DNA from: JABWAJ01 sp038323375
GTDB taxonomy: Bacteria > Bacteroidota > Bacteroidia > Chitinophagales > Saprospiraceae
Length of the DNA: 64,000 nucleotides
NCBI GenBank assembly: GCA_038323375.1
Contig: JBBQGV010000001.1
Location: 62,001 to 126,000 of the forward strand
Direction of reading: 5' to 3'
A program made the translations under genes and the position numbers. Shown piece after piece: positions 17,051-26,428 of this stretch. Position 1 is the first letter of the stretch. Every line of letters starts with the position of its first letter. The notes under the pieces were generated by a model. It made no database searches and had not been told where the DNA came from. It was given only the letters and a program-made list of their open reading frames with translations.

Positions 17051-18348
17051 TTAACCCCGGATGCAAGTTGTGCGGAAAACCGTCATTTCGTCACAGCGAA
17101 CCGGCACGAGGATTCCCCGGTTTCCGAAGTTGTCAGCAAGTGGTACACTCCGAAAGATAAATGAACCTATGTTGGAAACATCCGCCAGGAAATGGATGGG
17201 TTCCACCAAAGCTAAGGGGGTGGCATAGCTTGGCGGAATGGCGTAGAAATTTTTATTCAGGCTGAGGTTGTTGTGCTCCTGTTCGACAATACGTACATCG
17301 TCAATCATCCAATAGTAATAATCGGCTTCCATCCTGAATTTGAAACGCGCCTGCGCTGAACCTGCAAGCCTGGGGAGTGGTACCTTCTGAATGTTGTTGA
17401 GCTGTGGACCAGTGGCTTCCAAATCGGTATTGATCTCAGTCCAGGTAGCTCCGCCATCTGTGCTGTAACCCACAAAAAAGCGGCTGTTCAGGTTGCGCGC
17501 CGACTGGAAAAATTGCAGGCTCACACCGGGAACCCCGACGTTGCTTAAATTAATGACCGGAGAAACCAATTCGCCGCTTTGTGGTGCCGGGCAAGGCGGC
17601 TGCGGGGTGGCGTCGTACAACCTCGAATCAAAAAAAGCGACCCCATTACAAGCGGTTGGCGAATGGATGACAATGGCGCCTTCTGTGGATGGACTGTTGT
17701 CTAAAACACCGTCTGCATCCCAGCGCCAAACATCGAAGTCTTCTGTGCCATTCGAGCAAATGGAGTTTTGAACCGTCCAGCCATTCAGGCCGTTATTGAA
17801 ATCGCCCTGTCCGGCACACTTTCCCCATAAGACGTTGGCTTTAGGGAATTTAGGATATACAGGCACCAAGTTTATTTCGAGGGGAGTCAGGAGCCGGAGT
17901 ACCTCGCAATCCTGCTTTGAGGCCATGAAGCAGGGGATGTTAACTGCGGCACTGATGCTGGGCGTGGCAGGCCCCATGGCAATGGGTGCAGCATTCGTAT
18001 TGTTGCACACGATCACAGCAACAGCGCCTGCCTGTTGTACCTTGAGGCATTTGGAGTCGAAACTGCACGTGCCCCGGTCAACTGATGCAATTTTTCCGGA
18101 AAGGTCATTCAATGGCATCTCACAGGCGTTGGTTTCCGGTGCAACGCTGTCAAGAGCGATGACCCATTCCCCCGTGTAGCTTGAAGAATTACAATAATCT
18201 GCCCCGCCGAAAAGTGCTGAAATAACCGGGTATTTTACGCCATTTGCCTTGAGCGTGAAAGTTTCCTGGGGGTGGTCGTGGTGTTGGGAAGAAATGTTGC
18301 CAGCAGCGCAACAAGGATGAGGAATAAAGCGCGTATCAATTGCTTCAT
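17051..18348 (-). pseudogene. broken PA-domain secreted protein (truncated paralogue of the 770-residue neighbour)
   Basis: ATG 18348 begins a signal peptide (MKQLIRALFLILVALLA), but the mature sequence continues in another frame from about 18300 (NISSQHHDHPQETFTLKANG), so one base is missing near there. The frame from 18118 to 17051 (355 residues) parallels the next gene closely: PA domain (GKIASVDRGTCSFDSKCL), then TCSNG/WRW, GYSTDGGATWTEI, YYYWMIDDVRIVEQE and LALVEPIHFLADVSN. Homology stops at about 17150, and the last about 30 residues are unrelated. The whole second half of the paralogue, including the T9SS sorting domain, is absent. If translated it could not be anchored by T9SS. It probably arose by tandem duplication followed by truncation. 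Confidence 0.8.
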
Positions 18349-18426
18349 GGTTTGGAAGATTTAAGGGTTAAAGAAAAAACGGGTAAGTGAAGTATAAATA
18401 TATGGTTTTCAGGGCAAAATAAGCAT

Positions 18427-18462
18427 AAAAAAGCCTTTCCAGGTTGTCTGGAAAGGCTCTTT
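18427..18462 (-). terminator. intrinsic terminator of the 770-residue PA-domain gene
   Basis: On the minus strand AGCCTTTCCAG, a five-base loop, then CTGGAAAGGCT is followed by TTTTTTA, 30 bp past the stop of the upstream gene. It is a textbook stem and T-run. Confidence 0.85.
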
Positions 18463-18491
18463 GTTTTACAGATTATTTAAAAAACTGTCCT

Positions 18492-20804
18492 CTACTTTGC
18501 AACAACGAAGCGGCGGCTGGTTGTGCCGTTTTCGGTGATCAGCTGCACATTGTAAGTGCCTGCTGCCAACGCCTTCACGTTGAGTTCGATTTTGTCTTTT
18601 TTAACCTGGCTGTACTGACGTTCCATGACCACTTTGCCTGTGATGTCCATTACGCGGATGCTCAGGTTTGCAGCGGTTTGCTCCAGATCGTAATCTAAGT
18701 TCAAAATATCCTGAACCGGGTTCGGGTAAACATCTACCCGGTTGTTGTCGTTAAGCGGATCTTTTGTACCTACGATGACTCCTGTATTCAGGCGGACTAC
18801 AGGCACGAGGTCTGTACCAAAACCGTTAGAGCTGTATTCGGCAGTAGAAAGTTCGCCGATTGCCAGCATACTTCCGAAGCGTGGGCGGGCCAAGACGTCC
18901 GGACCATTCAAGAAAATCATGGCGTTGTAATCCACCGCATCGCTTGCAGCCAGCCACAGGTCTGTTACAGCGTCAGGAGCAGTGTACTCAAGCATCACTA
19001 AATAGTGGGTATTGCTTACTAAAGGAGTAATGTCGTTCAAAGGTACCGTGATGATGTCATTTGCTGTCTCCGTACCCGTTACGACGTAGGAAGCGAACGT
19101 GATACCGAAGCGCTCCGCATCCTGAACGTTGCCATCGTTGTTGGCATCCACCCATTCGTAAAGAGTAATTTGTGGCACTTGGCCAGTAGCGGCTCCTGCA
19201 TTCTGTGAGTTGTCAATAGAGAAAGAAACGCTGGTAGCAGAAACCTGGTTGGAACCCAAATCCGGCGTAGCAAAATGATTGCCATAAGTCCAGGTATGCG
19301 CTTCACCAGCCTCCCAGTTGCTTCCTGCCGGAACAATGAGGCGGGTTTGACCCAATTCTTTCGCCCAGATAGAGTCAGTCACCGTAAACTCGAAAGACAA
19401 TTCATTGTTTGTGGTGTCGAAATCCACCTGATCGGAAGAGATGGAATACGTAGCTAAGTAGGCATCAATCGCATCCGGCGTATAGCTTGCCGTAAACCGA
19501 ACATTTTCCACGATCGAATTGCCATTAACGCTGCCATAAGACAAATCTTCGTCAAACACAACAGAGTTGTCCGACTTCAGAATTGTCATATTCAGATTTA
19601 CATCGGTTTGCGTAGCAGCGCCAAGGTTGGAAATGTCCGCTAAGAAGTGGATCGGTTCCACTAACGCCAATGGTGTAGCGGCGTTTTGCGCAACCGCATA
19701 GAAGTTTTCGTTCACCTGAACGTTGTTTGCTTCCTGCTCAACCAAGCGGACATCGTCAATGATCCAGAAGTAGTAGTTGGCCAAATAACGGAATTTAAAC
19801 CGTACCTGAGAAGACCCAACAACGCCCGGCAACGCCACGCGAACAATGTTTTGAGTGATAGGGTCATTCGTAACCAATTCTGTGTTGATAGCAATTTCAG
19901 TCCAGGTATTGCCATTGTCGGTACTATAACCTACAAAATACTCGCTTTGGAACTGGCGGGAAGCCTGGAAAAACTGAAGGCTTACACCGGCTGCGGATGT
20001 GGTACTCAGGTCAATCAGAGGAGAAATCAATTCCCCTTCCTGATTCGCTGTGCATGGCCCTGTACCTGGCGCCGTAACGCCACCGTTGTCATAAAAATCC
20101 GAAGCAAATCCCATTGCGCCATTGCATGACGTCGGGGAAGAAATCAGACCATTGCCGTAAGCGCCCAAAACAGAGCCATCAGCCGTCCAGCGCCAAAGCT
20201 CAAATTCCTGGGTGCCGTTGCCGCAGGCGATGTTGTTTACTTCCCAGCTGTTGAGACCACCGCCGAAATCGCCTTCGCCCGGGTTTTCACCCCAAACGAC
20301 CACATCGCCGTCCGGATATTCAGGACTAATGCCCTCAACCGTTACGGTGATCGGCGTTAACAGGCGGATGACATCACAATCCTGCTTGGTGATCATAAAG
20401 CAGGGGATGGTGATTTGATCAGCAGTAGCCGGTGTGGCTACCCCCATAGCGATTGCAGGGCCAACGGCGTTGTTACAAACGATAACAGCCACAGCACCGG
20501 CCGTTTGTCCGGCAAGGCATTTGATGTCGAAACTGCAGGAACCCCGGTCAATCAACGCAATTTTACCGGTGAGGTTATTTAGGATAGGCGTGCATGCGTC
20601 CGAAGTCGGCGCGGTGCCGTCGTCGGCGATGACCCATTCTCCCGTGGTAGAGGTACAGGCAGTAACCCCAAAGCCGGCGGGTGTTGCGGGATAGTCATTT
20701 CCATTTACTGTAAGTACAAATTGTGCATTCATCGTGGAGTAGCCCCCAAGGATGAACATCACAAACGCCGTAAGGCGGATGATTGCATGTGAAAATCGCA
20801 TCAT
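18492..20804 (-). CDS. secreted PA-domain protein with T9SS type A sorting domain
   Basis: 770 residues. Residues 1-28 are a signal peptide (ending STMNAQ); ATG 20804 or the next codon could start it. A protease-associated (PA) domain spans about 40-150 (GKIALIDRGSCSFDIKCLAGQTAGAVAVIVCNN), then a possible jelly-roll region with GYSTDNGNTWTEI and YYFWIIDDVRLVEQE, beta-sandwich stretches around 380-650, and a C-terminal sorting domain (VYPNPVQDILNLDY, GTYNVQLI, ends FVVAK). PA domains usually sit on peptidases or receptors; no catalytic peptidase motif is seen, so this is probably a binding or structural surface protein. A truncated paralogue follows it and a strong terminator separates them. 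Confidence 0.9.
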   Translation of the reverse strand: MMRFSHAIIRLTAFVMFILGGYSTMNAQFVLTVNGNDYPATPAGFGVTACTSTTGEWVIADDGTAPTSDACTPILNNLTGKIALIDRGSCSFDIKCLAGQTAGAVAVIVCNNAVGPAIAMGVATPATADQITIPCFMITKQDCDVIRLLTPITVTVEGISPEYPDGDVVVWGENPGEGDFGGGLNSWEVNNIACGNGTQEFELWRWTADGSVLGAYGNGLISSPTSCNGAMGFASDFYDNGGVTAPGTGPCTANQEGELISPLIDLSTTSAAGVSLQFFQASRQFQSEYFVGYSTDNGNTWTEIAINTELVTNDPITQNIVRVALPGVVGSSQVRFKFRYLANYYFWIIDDVRLVEQEANNVQVNENFYAVAQNAATPLALVEPIHFLADISNLGAATQTDVNLNMTILKSDNSVVFDEDLSYGSVNGNSIVENVRFTASYTPDAIDAYLATYSISSDQVDFDTTNNELSFEFTVTDSIWAKELGQTRLIVPAGSNWEAGEAHTWTYGNHFATPDLGSNQVSATSVSFSIDNSQNAGAATGQVPQITLYEWVDANNDGNVQDAERFGITFASYVVTGTETANDIITVPLNDITPLVSNTHYLVMLEYTAPDAVTDLWLAASDAVDYNAMIFLNGPDVLARPRFGSMLAIGELSTAEYSSNGFGTDLVPVVRLNTGVIVGTKDPLNDNNRVDVYPNPVQDILNLDYDLEQTAANLSIRVMDITGKVVMERQYSQVKKDKIELNVKALAAGTYNVQLITENGTTSRRFVVAK

Positions 20805-20972
20805 AGTTTGGATAATTTAATTAAAAAAAGAGTGTCGGAATCGGAAAGTTACGCTTTCAAGGGCAAAGAAATACAAATCCATTTAAAGTTTGTCAATCAA
20901 GTGACAGAAATGTTGTCGTACTTGCAATTCAAGGTTAATCTGGCTAAAGATTCGTCTTGGTAAACAAAAGGC

Positions 20973-21656
20973 TTAGACTACTTGAGTTTGATGGAGTACA
21001 ATGTTTTGAACGCCGGGTTCATGAACTTGGTTGATGGCGCTCAGGAGATTCTGGTAGTGGGTCGGGAATCTGACAAAGTCGAGGTTTCCGGCGTCCACAA
21101 TCAGAATGGGAATAGAAGGCTCTGTTTTAAAAAAATCAAAATAGGCATCCTGGATCTGCGCCAGGTATTCCGGGCTGATGTTTTGTTCGTATTCCCGGCC
21201 CCTGGATTGAATGTTGGCCATCAGGCTTTCTACCGGACGGTGCAGGTAGAGAATCAGGTCGGGTTTTGGAGCATTGGCGTTCAGAATATGAAACAACCGC
21301 TGGAACAGGCGATACTCTTCCTCATTCAGGTTATTCCTGGCAAAGAGCAGCGTTTTTAAAAAGAAATAATCTGCAACTGCCCGTTGCTGGAACAAGTCCT
21401 GTTGAGCCAGCTCGTCCTGAAGTTGCTTATGGCGTTCGGTCATGAAAAAAAGCTCCACGGTGAACGCATGGCGCTCCGGGTTTTCATAAAAATACGGCAG
21501 AAATGGGTTGTCGGCAAATTGCTCCAGCACCAGCCGGCAACCGTAATCCTCCGCAATCATGCGGGTCAACGTCGTTTTTCCAGCACCGATATTTCCCTCA
21601 ATGGCAATGAATTGATAGGGAAACGGCCAGGGCTGCGTGTTCGTTGTATGTTTCAT
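20973..21656 (-). CDS. deoxynucleoside kinase (deoxyadenosine/deoxyguanosine kinase family)
   Basis: Cytosolic salvage enzyme that phosphorylates deoxynucleosides with ATP. The 227-residue product has the P-loop GNIGAGKT at 21-28, an FFMTERHKQL helix (the ERH stands where the family's Glu-Arg motif sits), and an RGREYEQ lid segment near 155. Length and motifs fit bacterial dAK/dGK rather than thymidine kinase; exact base preference cannot be read. It follows the LytTR regulator on the same strand with a 23-bp gap, so it may be the last gene of the kinase/regulator run. Confidence 0.9.
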   Translation of the reverse strand: MKHTTNTQPWPFPYQFIAIEGNIGAGKTTLTRMIAEDYGCRLVLEQFADNPFLPYFYENPERHAFTVELFFMTERHKQLQDELAQQDLFQQRAVADYFFLKTLLFARNNLNEEEYRLFQRLFHILNANAPKPDLILYLHRPVESLMANIQSRGREYEQNISPEYLAQIQDAYFDFFKTEPSIPILIVDAGNLDFVRFPTHYQNLLSAINQVHEPGVQNIVLHQTQVV

Positions 21657-21679
21657 TAAAACCTGTTCAGCCGCTTAAC

Positions 21680-22414
21680 TTACAAACGGTTCTTGTTCAC
21701 AATTTCCAGCAATTCGTCGCGATAGTTTTTGCCCACCGGCAAGTGTTTTGCGACATTCTTTTCGATGACTTCCACCATATTGCCAACGATGGCATTGATT
21801 TTACCGATATTGACGATGTAGGAACGGTGGATGCGTTTGAACTGCGAAGTGGGGAGTTTGTCTTCCAGACTTTTCATCGTTTGCAGGGTGATGATGCGGC
21901 CCTTGTCGGTGCGGATGATGACATAGTCTTTTAACCCCTCGATATAGATGATCTCTTCAAAATTGACCTTCACCAATTTTTTATCGGCCTTCACGAAAAT
22001 AAATTCAGTCCTATCCCCGGCTTCTGCAGGAGGCGCAGGCATCTTGTCCCGGTGTTGCAGGTCAAGCTGGTCCATCGCTTTATTGACCGCTTTGAGGAAA
22101 CGCTCCATCGAAATCGGTTTCAGCAGGTAGTCCAGGGCGTTCAGTTCAAATCCCTCAATCGCATAATTGGAATAGGCCGTGGTAAAAATGACCAATGGTG
22201 GTTTATTCAAGGTCTTAAGGAAGTCAATTCCAGTAAGTTGGGGCATTTGAATGTCTAAAAACATCAGGTCAATGGAATTGCTTTTGAGGGCTTCATTGGC
22301 CTCGAAGGCATTGTTGCACTTCTGAACCAAGTGCAGTTCCGGGATTTTTTCGATGTACGTTTCCAGGACATCCTGTGCCAAGGGTTCATCGTCCACAATG
22401 ATTACATTGATCAT
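21680..22414 (-). CDS. LytTR-family response regulator
   Basis: 244 residues with an intact receiver: acidic pair Asp8/Asp9, phospho-acceptor Asp54 in FLDIQMP and Lys99 in YLLKP. A LytTR DNA-binding domain occupies about 140-240 (KKLVKVNFEEIIYIEGLKDYV, FKRIHRSYIVNI). It starts 21 bp after the histidine-kinase stop, so the two form a LytS/LytR-type system expected to control a few target genes. The targets are not visible. It shares its receiver second half and LytTR layout with the chimera at 13.2 kb. Confidence 0.95.
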   Translation of the reverse strand: MINVIIVDDEPLAQDVLETYIEKIPELHLVQKCNNAFEANEALKSNSIDLMFLDIQMPQLTGIDFLKTLNKPPLVIFTTAYSNYAIEGFELNALDYLLKPISMERFLKAVNKAMDQLDLQHRDKMPAPPAEAGDRTEFIFVKADKKLVKVNFEEIIYIEGLKDYVIIRTDKGRIITLQTMKSLEDKLPTSQFKRIHRSYIVNIGKINAIVGNMVEVIEKNVAKHLPVGKNYRDELLEIVNKNRL

Positions 22415-22435
22415 AATTACTGTTTTTGAATGGTG

Positions 22436-23485
22436 TCAATTCAAGTTAATCTTCAAATTTACGACATAACTATTAGGATTATCATCAATATCCAGCGCAT
22501 AATTTTCCGGATAGAGCAAATTAAGGCGCCGGTGTACGTTAACCAACCCAATGCCGCCACTTCTTCGCAAGTCCCGGGGGGGCAATACATCCGGTTTGCT
22601 GTTTTCAATAAAAAAATAGACAATGTTGCTTTCCACCTGCATCCGGATCAGTACGAAGCCTTTCCTTATAAGGTTGTTGAGGCCGTGTTTAAAGCTGTTT
22701 TCAAGAAAAGGGATGAACATGAGTGGCGCAATTTTTTGCTCGCCGATTTCTCCCTCCACTTCAAAGCGAATGTCTACTTTTTGGCCGTGGCGCAGGCGTT
22801 CCAGATCCAAATAATTCTGAATGTAATTCACCTCTTTGCTCAGGGGCACGCGCTTTTCGTTGCATTCATACAGCATGTAGCGCATCATCTCTGACAACTT
22901 CAGGACAATTTCCGGCGCCTGATCCGATTTTTTCAGGGTCAGGGCGTAGAGGTTGTTCAGTGTGTTGAACAAAAAGTGCGGGTTGATCTGGGATTTCAGA
23001 AAACGCAATTCCGATTGCATGGTTTGGGTCTCCAATTCCTGCTTTTCTTTCAATTGTTTCGACCAATCCGACACAATCTTTACGATCGTGGAAATACCGG
23101 CCACGAGAAAAGAAACCAGAAAGTAGAAATTCCGGCTCTCTACCAGCATTTGTTGCGCCACGGGGTGCCCGGTAAATTTTAGGTAAAACACAATGACGTT
23201 CAGCGGCGTGATGATGACCGTGGCAAGAATCAGTAAACCGCAGTAAGTCAGGAATTTATTTTGGGTCAGGTAGTTGGGGATCAGGTAGTACAGGTTGAAA
23301 TAAACAATCAGGCAATAGAAAAAAATCCGGATGATTTCATTGCTCAGTGTGAACCAAAAGCCCTGTTCAAAGCCTTCTATGAGGGTAAGCACGACGAGGG
23401 CAAACAACCAGAAAAACGAGTGATACACCACCCGACGCGTAATGAAATTGTACAACTCGGCTCCAATGTCTTTGCGAAAGTCCAT
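22436..23485 (-). CDS. LytS-type sensor histidine kinase
   Basis: 349 residues from ATG 23485 (MDFRKDIGAELYNF); the frame could be extended to 23608 but the extension is not coding-like. The first about 150 residues contain four hydrophobic spans with short loops, a membrane module without a periplasmic sensor domain. Then comes a coiled linker (KQLKEKQELETQTMQSEL) and the His_kinase block LKSQINPHFLFNTLNNLYAL, where the His is the phosphorylation site. The ATPase part contains PLMFIPFLENSFKHGL and GIGLVNVHRRL. It is translated just ahead of the LytTR regulator, its probable partner. The signal is unknown. Confidence 0.93.
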   Translation of the reverse strand: MDFRKDIGAELYNFITRRVVYHSFFWLFALVVLTLIEGFEQGFWFTLSNEIIRIFFYCLIVYFNLYYLIPNYLTQNKFLTYCGLLILATVIITPLNVIVFYLKFTGHPVAQQMLVESRNFYFLVSFLVAGISTIVKIVSDWSKQLKEKQELETQTMQSELRFLKSQINPHFLFNTLNNLYALTLKKSDQAPEIVLKLSEMMRYMLYECNEKRVPLSKEVNYIQNYLDLERLRHGQKVDIRFEVEGEIGEQKIAPLMFIPFLENSFKHGLNNLIRKGFVLIRMQVESNIVYFFIENSKPDVLPPRDLRRSGGIGLVNVHRRLNLLYPENYALDIDDNPNSYVVNLKINLN

Positions 23486-23628
23486 ATCTCTGACGGCTAA
23501 AATCGTTTTGAGGGAGGCAAAATAGAGATAAATCAGATAAACGCATTCAATTTTCTGACGATCCTTTTGCTGGGCGTTCTTTTGGGCAAATGTATTGAAA
23601 TGTGGCAATCCATATTGGCGATTCTTTG

Positions 23629-23636
23629 TAACTTTG
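23629..23636 (+). promoter_or_regulatory. candidate -7 box for queD/folE
   Basis: TAACTTTG, followed by C, fits TAnnTTTG, 68 bp before the queD ATG in the divergent region. No clear TTTG box at -33. Confidence 0.4.
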
Positions 23637-23703
23637 CGTCCAATTTTTTTTCTGGTTAACCGGAATGGAGATTGATTGATAAAAATTCAAATGCACAATA
23701 AGC

Positions 23704-24114
23704 ATGGTTTATCTGACGAGGCGGGAACGATTTAATGCCGCCCACAAACTTTGGGTGTCCGTTTGGGATGACGAAACAAACCGGCGGGTATTTGGCAAGT
23801 GTTCCAATCAAAATTGGCACGGCCACAATTACGACCTGTTTATTACGGTTAAAGGAATGCCTGATCCGTTGACCGGCTTCATCATGGACGTGAAGGAGTT
23901 GAGCCAATTGATTAAGACCGTGATTGTAGATAAGGTTGACCACGCTAACCTCAACCTCGACGTGGATTTTATTCCAGAAGGCATGCAACCAACGACCGAA
24001 AATTTAGTTATTTTGTTTTGGAAAGCATTAGAACCGCACCTCCAAAACTGCAAACTCCATAGCATCCGCCTGCACGAAACAGAGAACATCTATGCCGAGT
24101 ATTTTGGCGAGTAG
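23704..24114 (+). CDS. queD: 6-carboxytetrahydropterin synthase / 6-pyruvoyl-tetrahydropterin synthase family
   Basis: Acts on 7,8-dihydroneopterin triphosphate, the product of FolE encoded next door, in queuosine precursor or pterin synthesis. 136 residues, normal length. Zinc ligands His14 (FNAAHKL), His39 and His41 (WHGHNY), and the catalytic Cys33 eight residues after Arg/Phe in the GKCSNQNWHGH block, are all present, as are the DHANLN His and the C-terminal HETENIYAEY Glu. Only a 49-bp gap separates it from folE, supporting a shared transcript. QueD versus a PTPS-like role cannot be settled by sequence alone. Confidence 0.9.
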   Translation: MVYLTRRERFNAAHKLWVSVWDDETNRRVFGKCSNQNWHGHNYDLFITVKGMPDPLTGFIMDVKELSQLIKTVIVDKVDHANLNLDVDFIPEGMQPTTENLVILFWKALEPHLQNCKLHSIRLHETENIYAEYFGE

Positions 24115-24163
24115 CGATGGTTGACCAGGGAATGAGGTTGCTGGCGAAAAGTATCGTAGAAAA

Positions 24164-24769
24164 TTGACCGACATGGCACAGCAAAACAAAGATCACCAGG
24201 CAGAAGACAGCCTCCGGGCTATGATTGACAGCTACAAGACCATCCTTGAACGGCTCGGCGAGGACACTACCCGGGAAGGGTTGCTGAAAACGCCGGAACG
24301 GGCCGGAAAAGCCATGCGTTTCCTGACCAAAGGGTACGAAGAAGACGCCGAAGCGATTCTGCGCTCTGCCATGTTCCGGGAAGATTACAGCGAAATGGTG
24401 ATCGTTAAGGATATCGAGTTGTATTCGTTGTGCGAACACCACTTACTGCCTTTTTATGGGAAAGCGCACGTCGCCTACATCCCCAACGGCCATATCGTCG
24501 GATTGAGTAAAATTCCCCGGGTGATAGATGTGTTTGCACGGCGTCTTCAGGTGCAGGAACGCCTCACCGACCAGATTTTGCATTGCATCCAGAAGACCCT
24601 CAACCCGCTGGGCGTAGCCATTGTCATCGAAGCCAAACACATGTGCATGATGATGCGGGGCGTCCAAAAACAGAATTCACTCACCACCACTTCTGCGTTT
24701 ACCGGGGAATTTCAAAGAGTGGAAACGAGGAGCGAGTTTTTGTCGCTGATTGGATCACGGTTGCATTGA
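24164..24769 (+). CDS. folE: GTP cyclohydrolase I
   Basis: Converts GTP to 7,8-dihydroneopterin triphosphate, the entry to folate, queuosine and biopterin. 201 residues. The zinc site is complete (Cys90 and His93 in CEHHLLPF, Cys161 in HMCMMMRG), with the GLSKIPR and TTTSAFTGEF active-site blocks. It could start at ATG 24164 or at the Met four residues later; both are compatible. Downstream of queD, and followed by a GA-repeat and fabD. Confidence 0.97.
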   Translation: MTDMAQQNKDHQAEDSLRAMIDSYKTILERLGEDTTREGLLKTPERAGKAMRFLTKGYEEDAEAILRSAMFREDYSEMVIVKDIELYSLCEHHLLPFYGKAHVAYIPNGHIVGLSKIPRVIDVFARRLQVQERLTDQILHCIQKTLNPLGVAIVIEAKHMCMMMRGVQKQNSLTTTSAFTGEFQRVETRSEFLSLIGSRLH

Positions 24770-24831
24770 GAGAGGGGGGGAGAGGGAGAGGGAGAGAGAG
24801 GGAGAGAGAGGGAGAGGGAGGGGGAGAGAGG
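24769..24831. repeat. GAGAGG-type purine repeat between folE and fabD
   Basis: About 60 bases of almost pure G/A in GAGAGG, GGGAGA and related units directly after the folE stop. It has the same composition as the repeat inside the CotH signal-peptide region at 1.6 kb. Here it lies in the leader of fabD, 34 bp before ATG 24865. Confidence 0.85.
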
Positions 24832-24864
24832 CGCAATTGTCTAACATCTAACATCTATCATAGT

Positions 24865-25746
24865 ATGAAAGCATACATCTTCCCTGGCCAGGGTGCCCAG
24901 TTTCCGGGCATGGGCAAAGATCTTTACGAAAATTCGGAGCAGGCGCGTTCTTTATTCGAGCAAGCCAATGACATTTTAGGATTTCGGATCACCGACGTCC
25001 TGTTTGAAGGCAGCGAAGAAGACCTGCGGCAAACGAAAATTACCCAGCCGGCTATTTTTATTCACTCCTGCATCACGGCACAGTTAGCGGGCGCCGCGTT
25101 CCAGCCGGATATGGTGGCGGGCCATTCGCTGGGAGAATTTTCGGCGCTGGTTGCTGCGGGCGCATTGACGTTTGAAGACGGCCTCCGCTTAGTGCAGCAG
25201 CGGGCATTGGCCATGCAAAAAGCCTGTGAAGCAGTGGAAGGCACGATGGCCGCCATTCTGGGGCTGGAAGACGAAGTAGTAGAGCAGGTCTGCAGCGGCA
25301 TTACGGATGAAATTGTGGTGCCTGCAAACTACAATTGCCCCGGGCAATTGGTCATTTCCGGTAGTGTACCCGGCATTGACTTGGCCATTGAAAAACTCAC
25401 GGCGGCCGGCGCGCTTCGAGCCATGAAACTCGCTGTTGGGGGCGCTTTTCACTCCCCCCTGATGCAGCCTGCGCAGGACGAATTGCGGGCCGCCATCGAA
25501 CGTACTGTTTTTGCGACGCCGGTTTGTCCGGTTTATCAAAACGTACATGCGCAGGCAGAAACTGACCCCGCGAAAATCCGCGAAAACCTCGTGGCACAAC
25601 TCACGGCCCCGGTTCGCTGGACGCAAACCATGCAAAACATGATCCGCGACGGGGTTACAGCATTCGTTGAAGTCGGCGGCAACGGCAAAGTGTTGCAGGG
25701 TTTAGTAAAAAAAATAGACCGCAAGTTTCCGACTTCTGTACTGTAA
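24865..25746 (+). CDS. fabD: malonyl CoA-acyl carrier protein transacylase
   Basis: Transfers malonyl from CoA to ACP for type II fatty-acid synthesis. 293 residues from ATG 24865 (MKAYIFPGQGAQFPGMGKDL), matching the family N-terminus; the open frame extends back into folE through the GA-repeat but that part is out-of-family. The nucleophile Ser88 is in GHSLGEFSAL, Arg113 in LVQQRALAMQ, and His196 in GAFHSPLM. The preceding 34 bp after the GA-repeat contain CTAACATCTAACATCT, a short duplication also seen near 3.2 kb. Confidence 0.97.
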   Translation: MKAYIFPGQGAQFPGMGKDLYENSEQARSLFEQANDILGFRITDVLFEGSEEDLRQTKITQPAIFIHSCITAQLAGAAFQPDMVAGHSLGEFSALVAAGALTFEDGLRLVQQRALAMQKACEAVEGTMAAILGLEDEVVEQVCSGITDEIVVPANYNCPGQLVISGSVPGIDLAIEKLTAAGALRAMKLAVGGAFHSPLMQPAQDELRAAIERTVFATPVCPVYQNVHAQAETDPAKIRENLVAQLTAPVRWTQTMQNMIRDGVTAFVEVGGNGKVLQGLVKKIDRKFPTSVL

Positions 25747-25870
25747 GTTGCCAAACTTACCAAAACTGTTTAGAAAAGTTGATTTTTTGATTTTTTGAAC
25801 GCATATTTACGCGCTTCCAGGCGCTGGATTATTCATTCAGCACCCCTAAACAGCAAGTGGAACAAACAGG

Positions 25871-26428
25871 ATGGTCAGATCAGAAATAAAAAGTGGAAAA
25901 GTATTGCTCGCAGAGCCATTCATGATGGACCCGAATTTCCGGCGTTCCGCAATTTTGCTGTGCGAGCATACGAACGAAAACAGCATCGGGTTCATTATGA
26001 ACAAACCCTTGGATGTTCGCATTGATGAACTGATCAAAGGCTTTCCCGAATTTGAATCCACTGTTCTGTTTGGTGGCCCAGTGCAAACCGATACGATCCA
26101 TTACATCCACAACAGCGGCGCGCTTTTGGAAGGCAGCTTGCGGATAATGGACGGCGTTTATTGGGGCGGTGATTTTGAAAAACTCAAATTTCTGATCCAT
26201 ACCCAACTTATCTTGCCCGAAAACATCCGCTTTTTTGTCGGCTATTCCGGTTGGTCGGAAGGCCAGTTGACCGACGAAATGTCCTATGGCTCTTGGCTCG
26301 TCGCTGACATGGATGCCAATTACCTGTTCAAAACCCTGCCCGATAAACTCTGGCGCCAGGCGATGAGCCACAAAGGGGATACATTTGCCATCATTGCTGG
26401 CATGCCGGAGCAATTGATCTGGAATTAG
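25871..26428 (+). CDS. YqgE/AlgH family protein
   Basis: 185 residues matching the YqgE/AlgH (DUF179) family: SGKVLLAEPFM, DPNFRRSAILLCEH, SIGFIMNKPL, LFGGPVQTDTIHYIHN and the C-terminal KGDTFAIIAG. The biochemical role is not established; AlgH was first linked to alginate regulation in Pseudomonas, but the family is far broader. No signal peptide. Gap of 124 bp after fabD. A palindromic element follows the stop with no intervening base. Confidence 0.9.
   Translation: MVRSEIKSGKVLLAEPFMMDPNFRRSAILLCEHTNENSIGFIMNKPLDVRIDELIKGFPEFESTVLFGGPVQTDTIHYIHNSGALLEGSLRIMDGVYWGGDFEKLKFLIHTQLILPENIRFFVGYSGWSEGQLTDEMSYGSWLVADMDANYLFKTLPDKLWRQAMSHKGDTFAIIAGMPEQLIWN

Noticed and set aside
24583..24864. N-terminal extension of fabD through the GA-repeat
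   Set aside because: It lies inside folE in another frame and encodes low-complexity Arg/Glu/Gly. The family N-terminus is at 24865.
25880..26413. Minus-strand frame of 177 codons over yqgE
   Set aside because: Mirror frame of a conserved family protein; no domain and biased composition.
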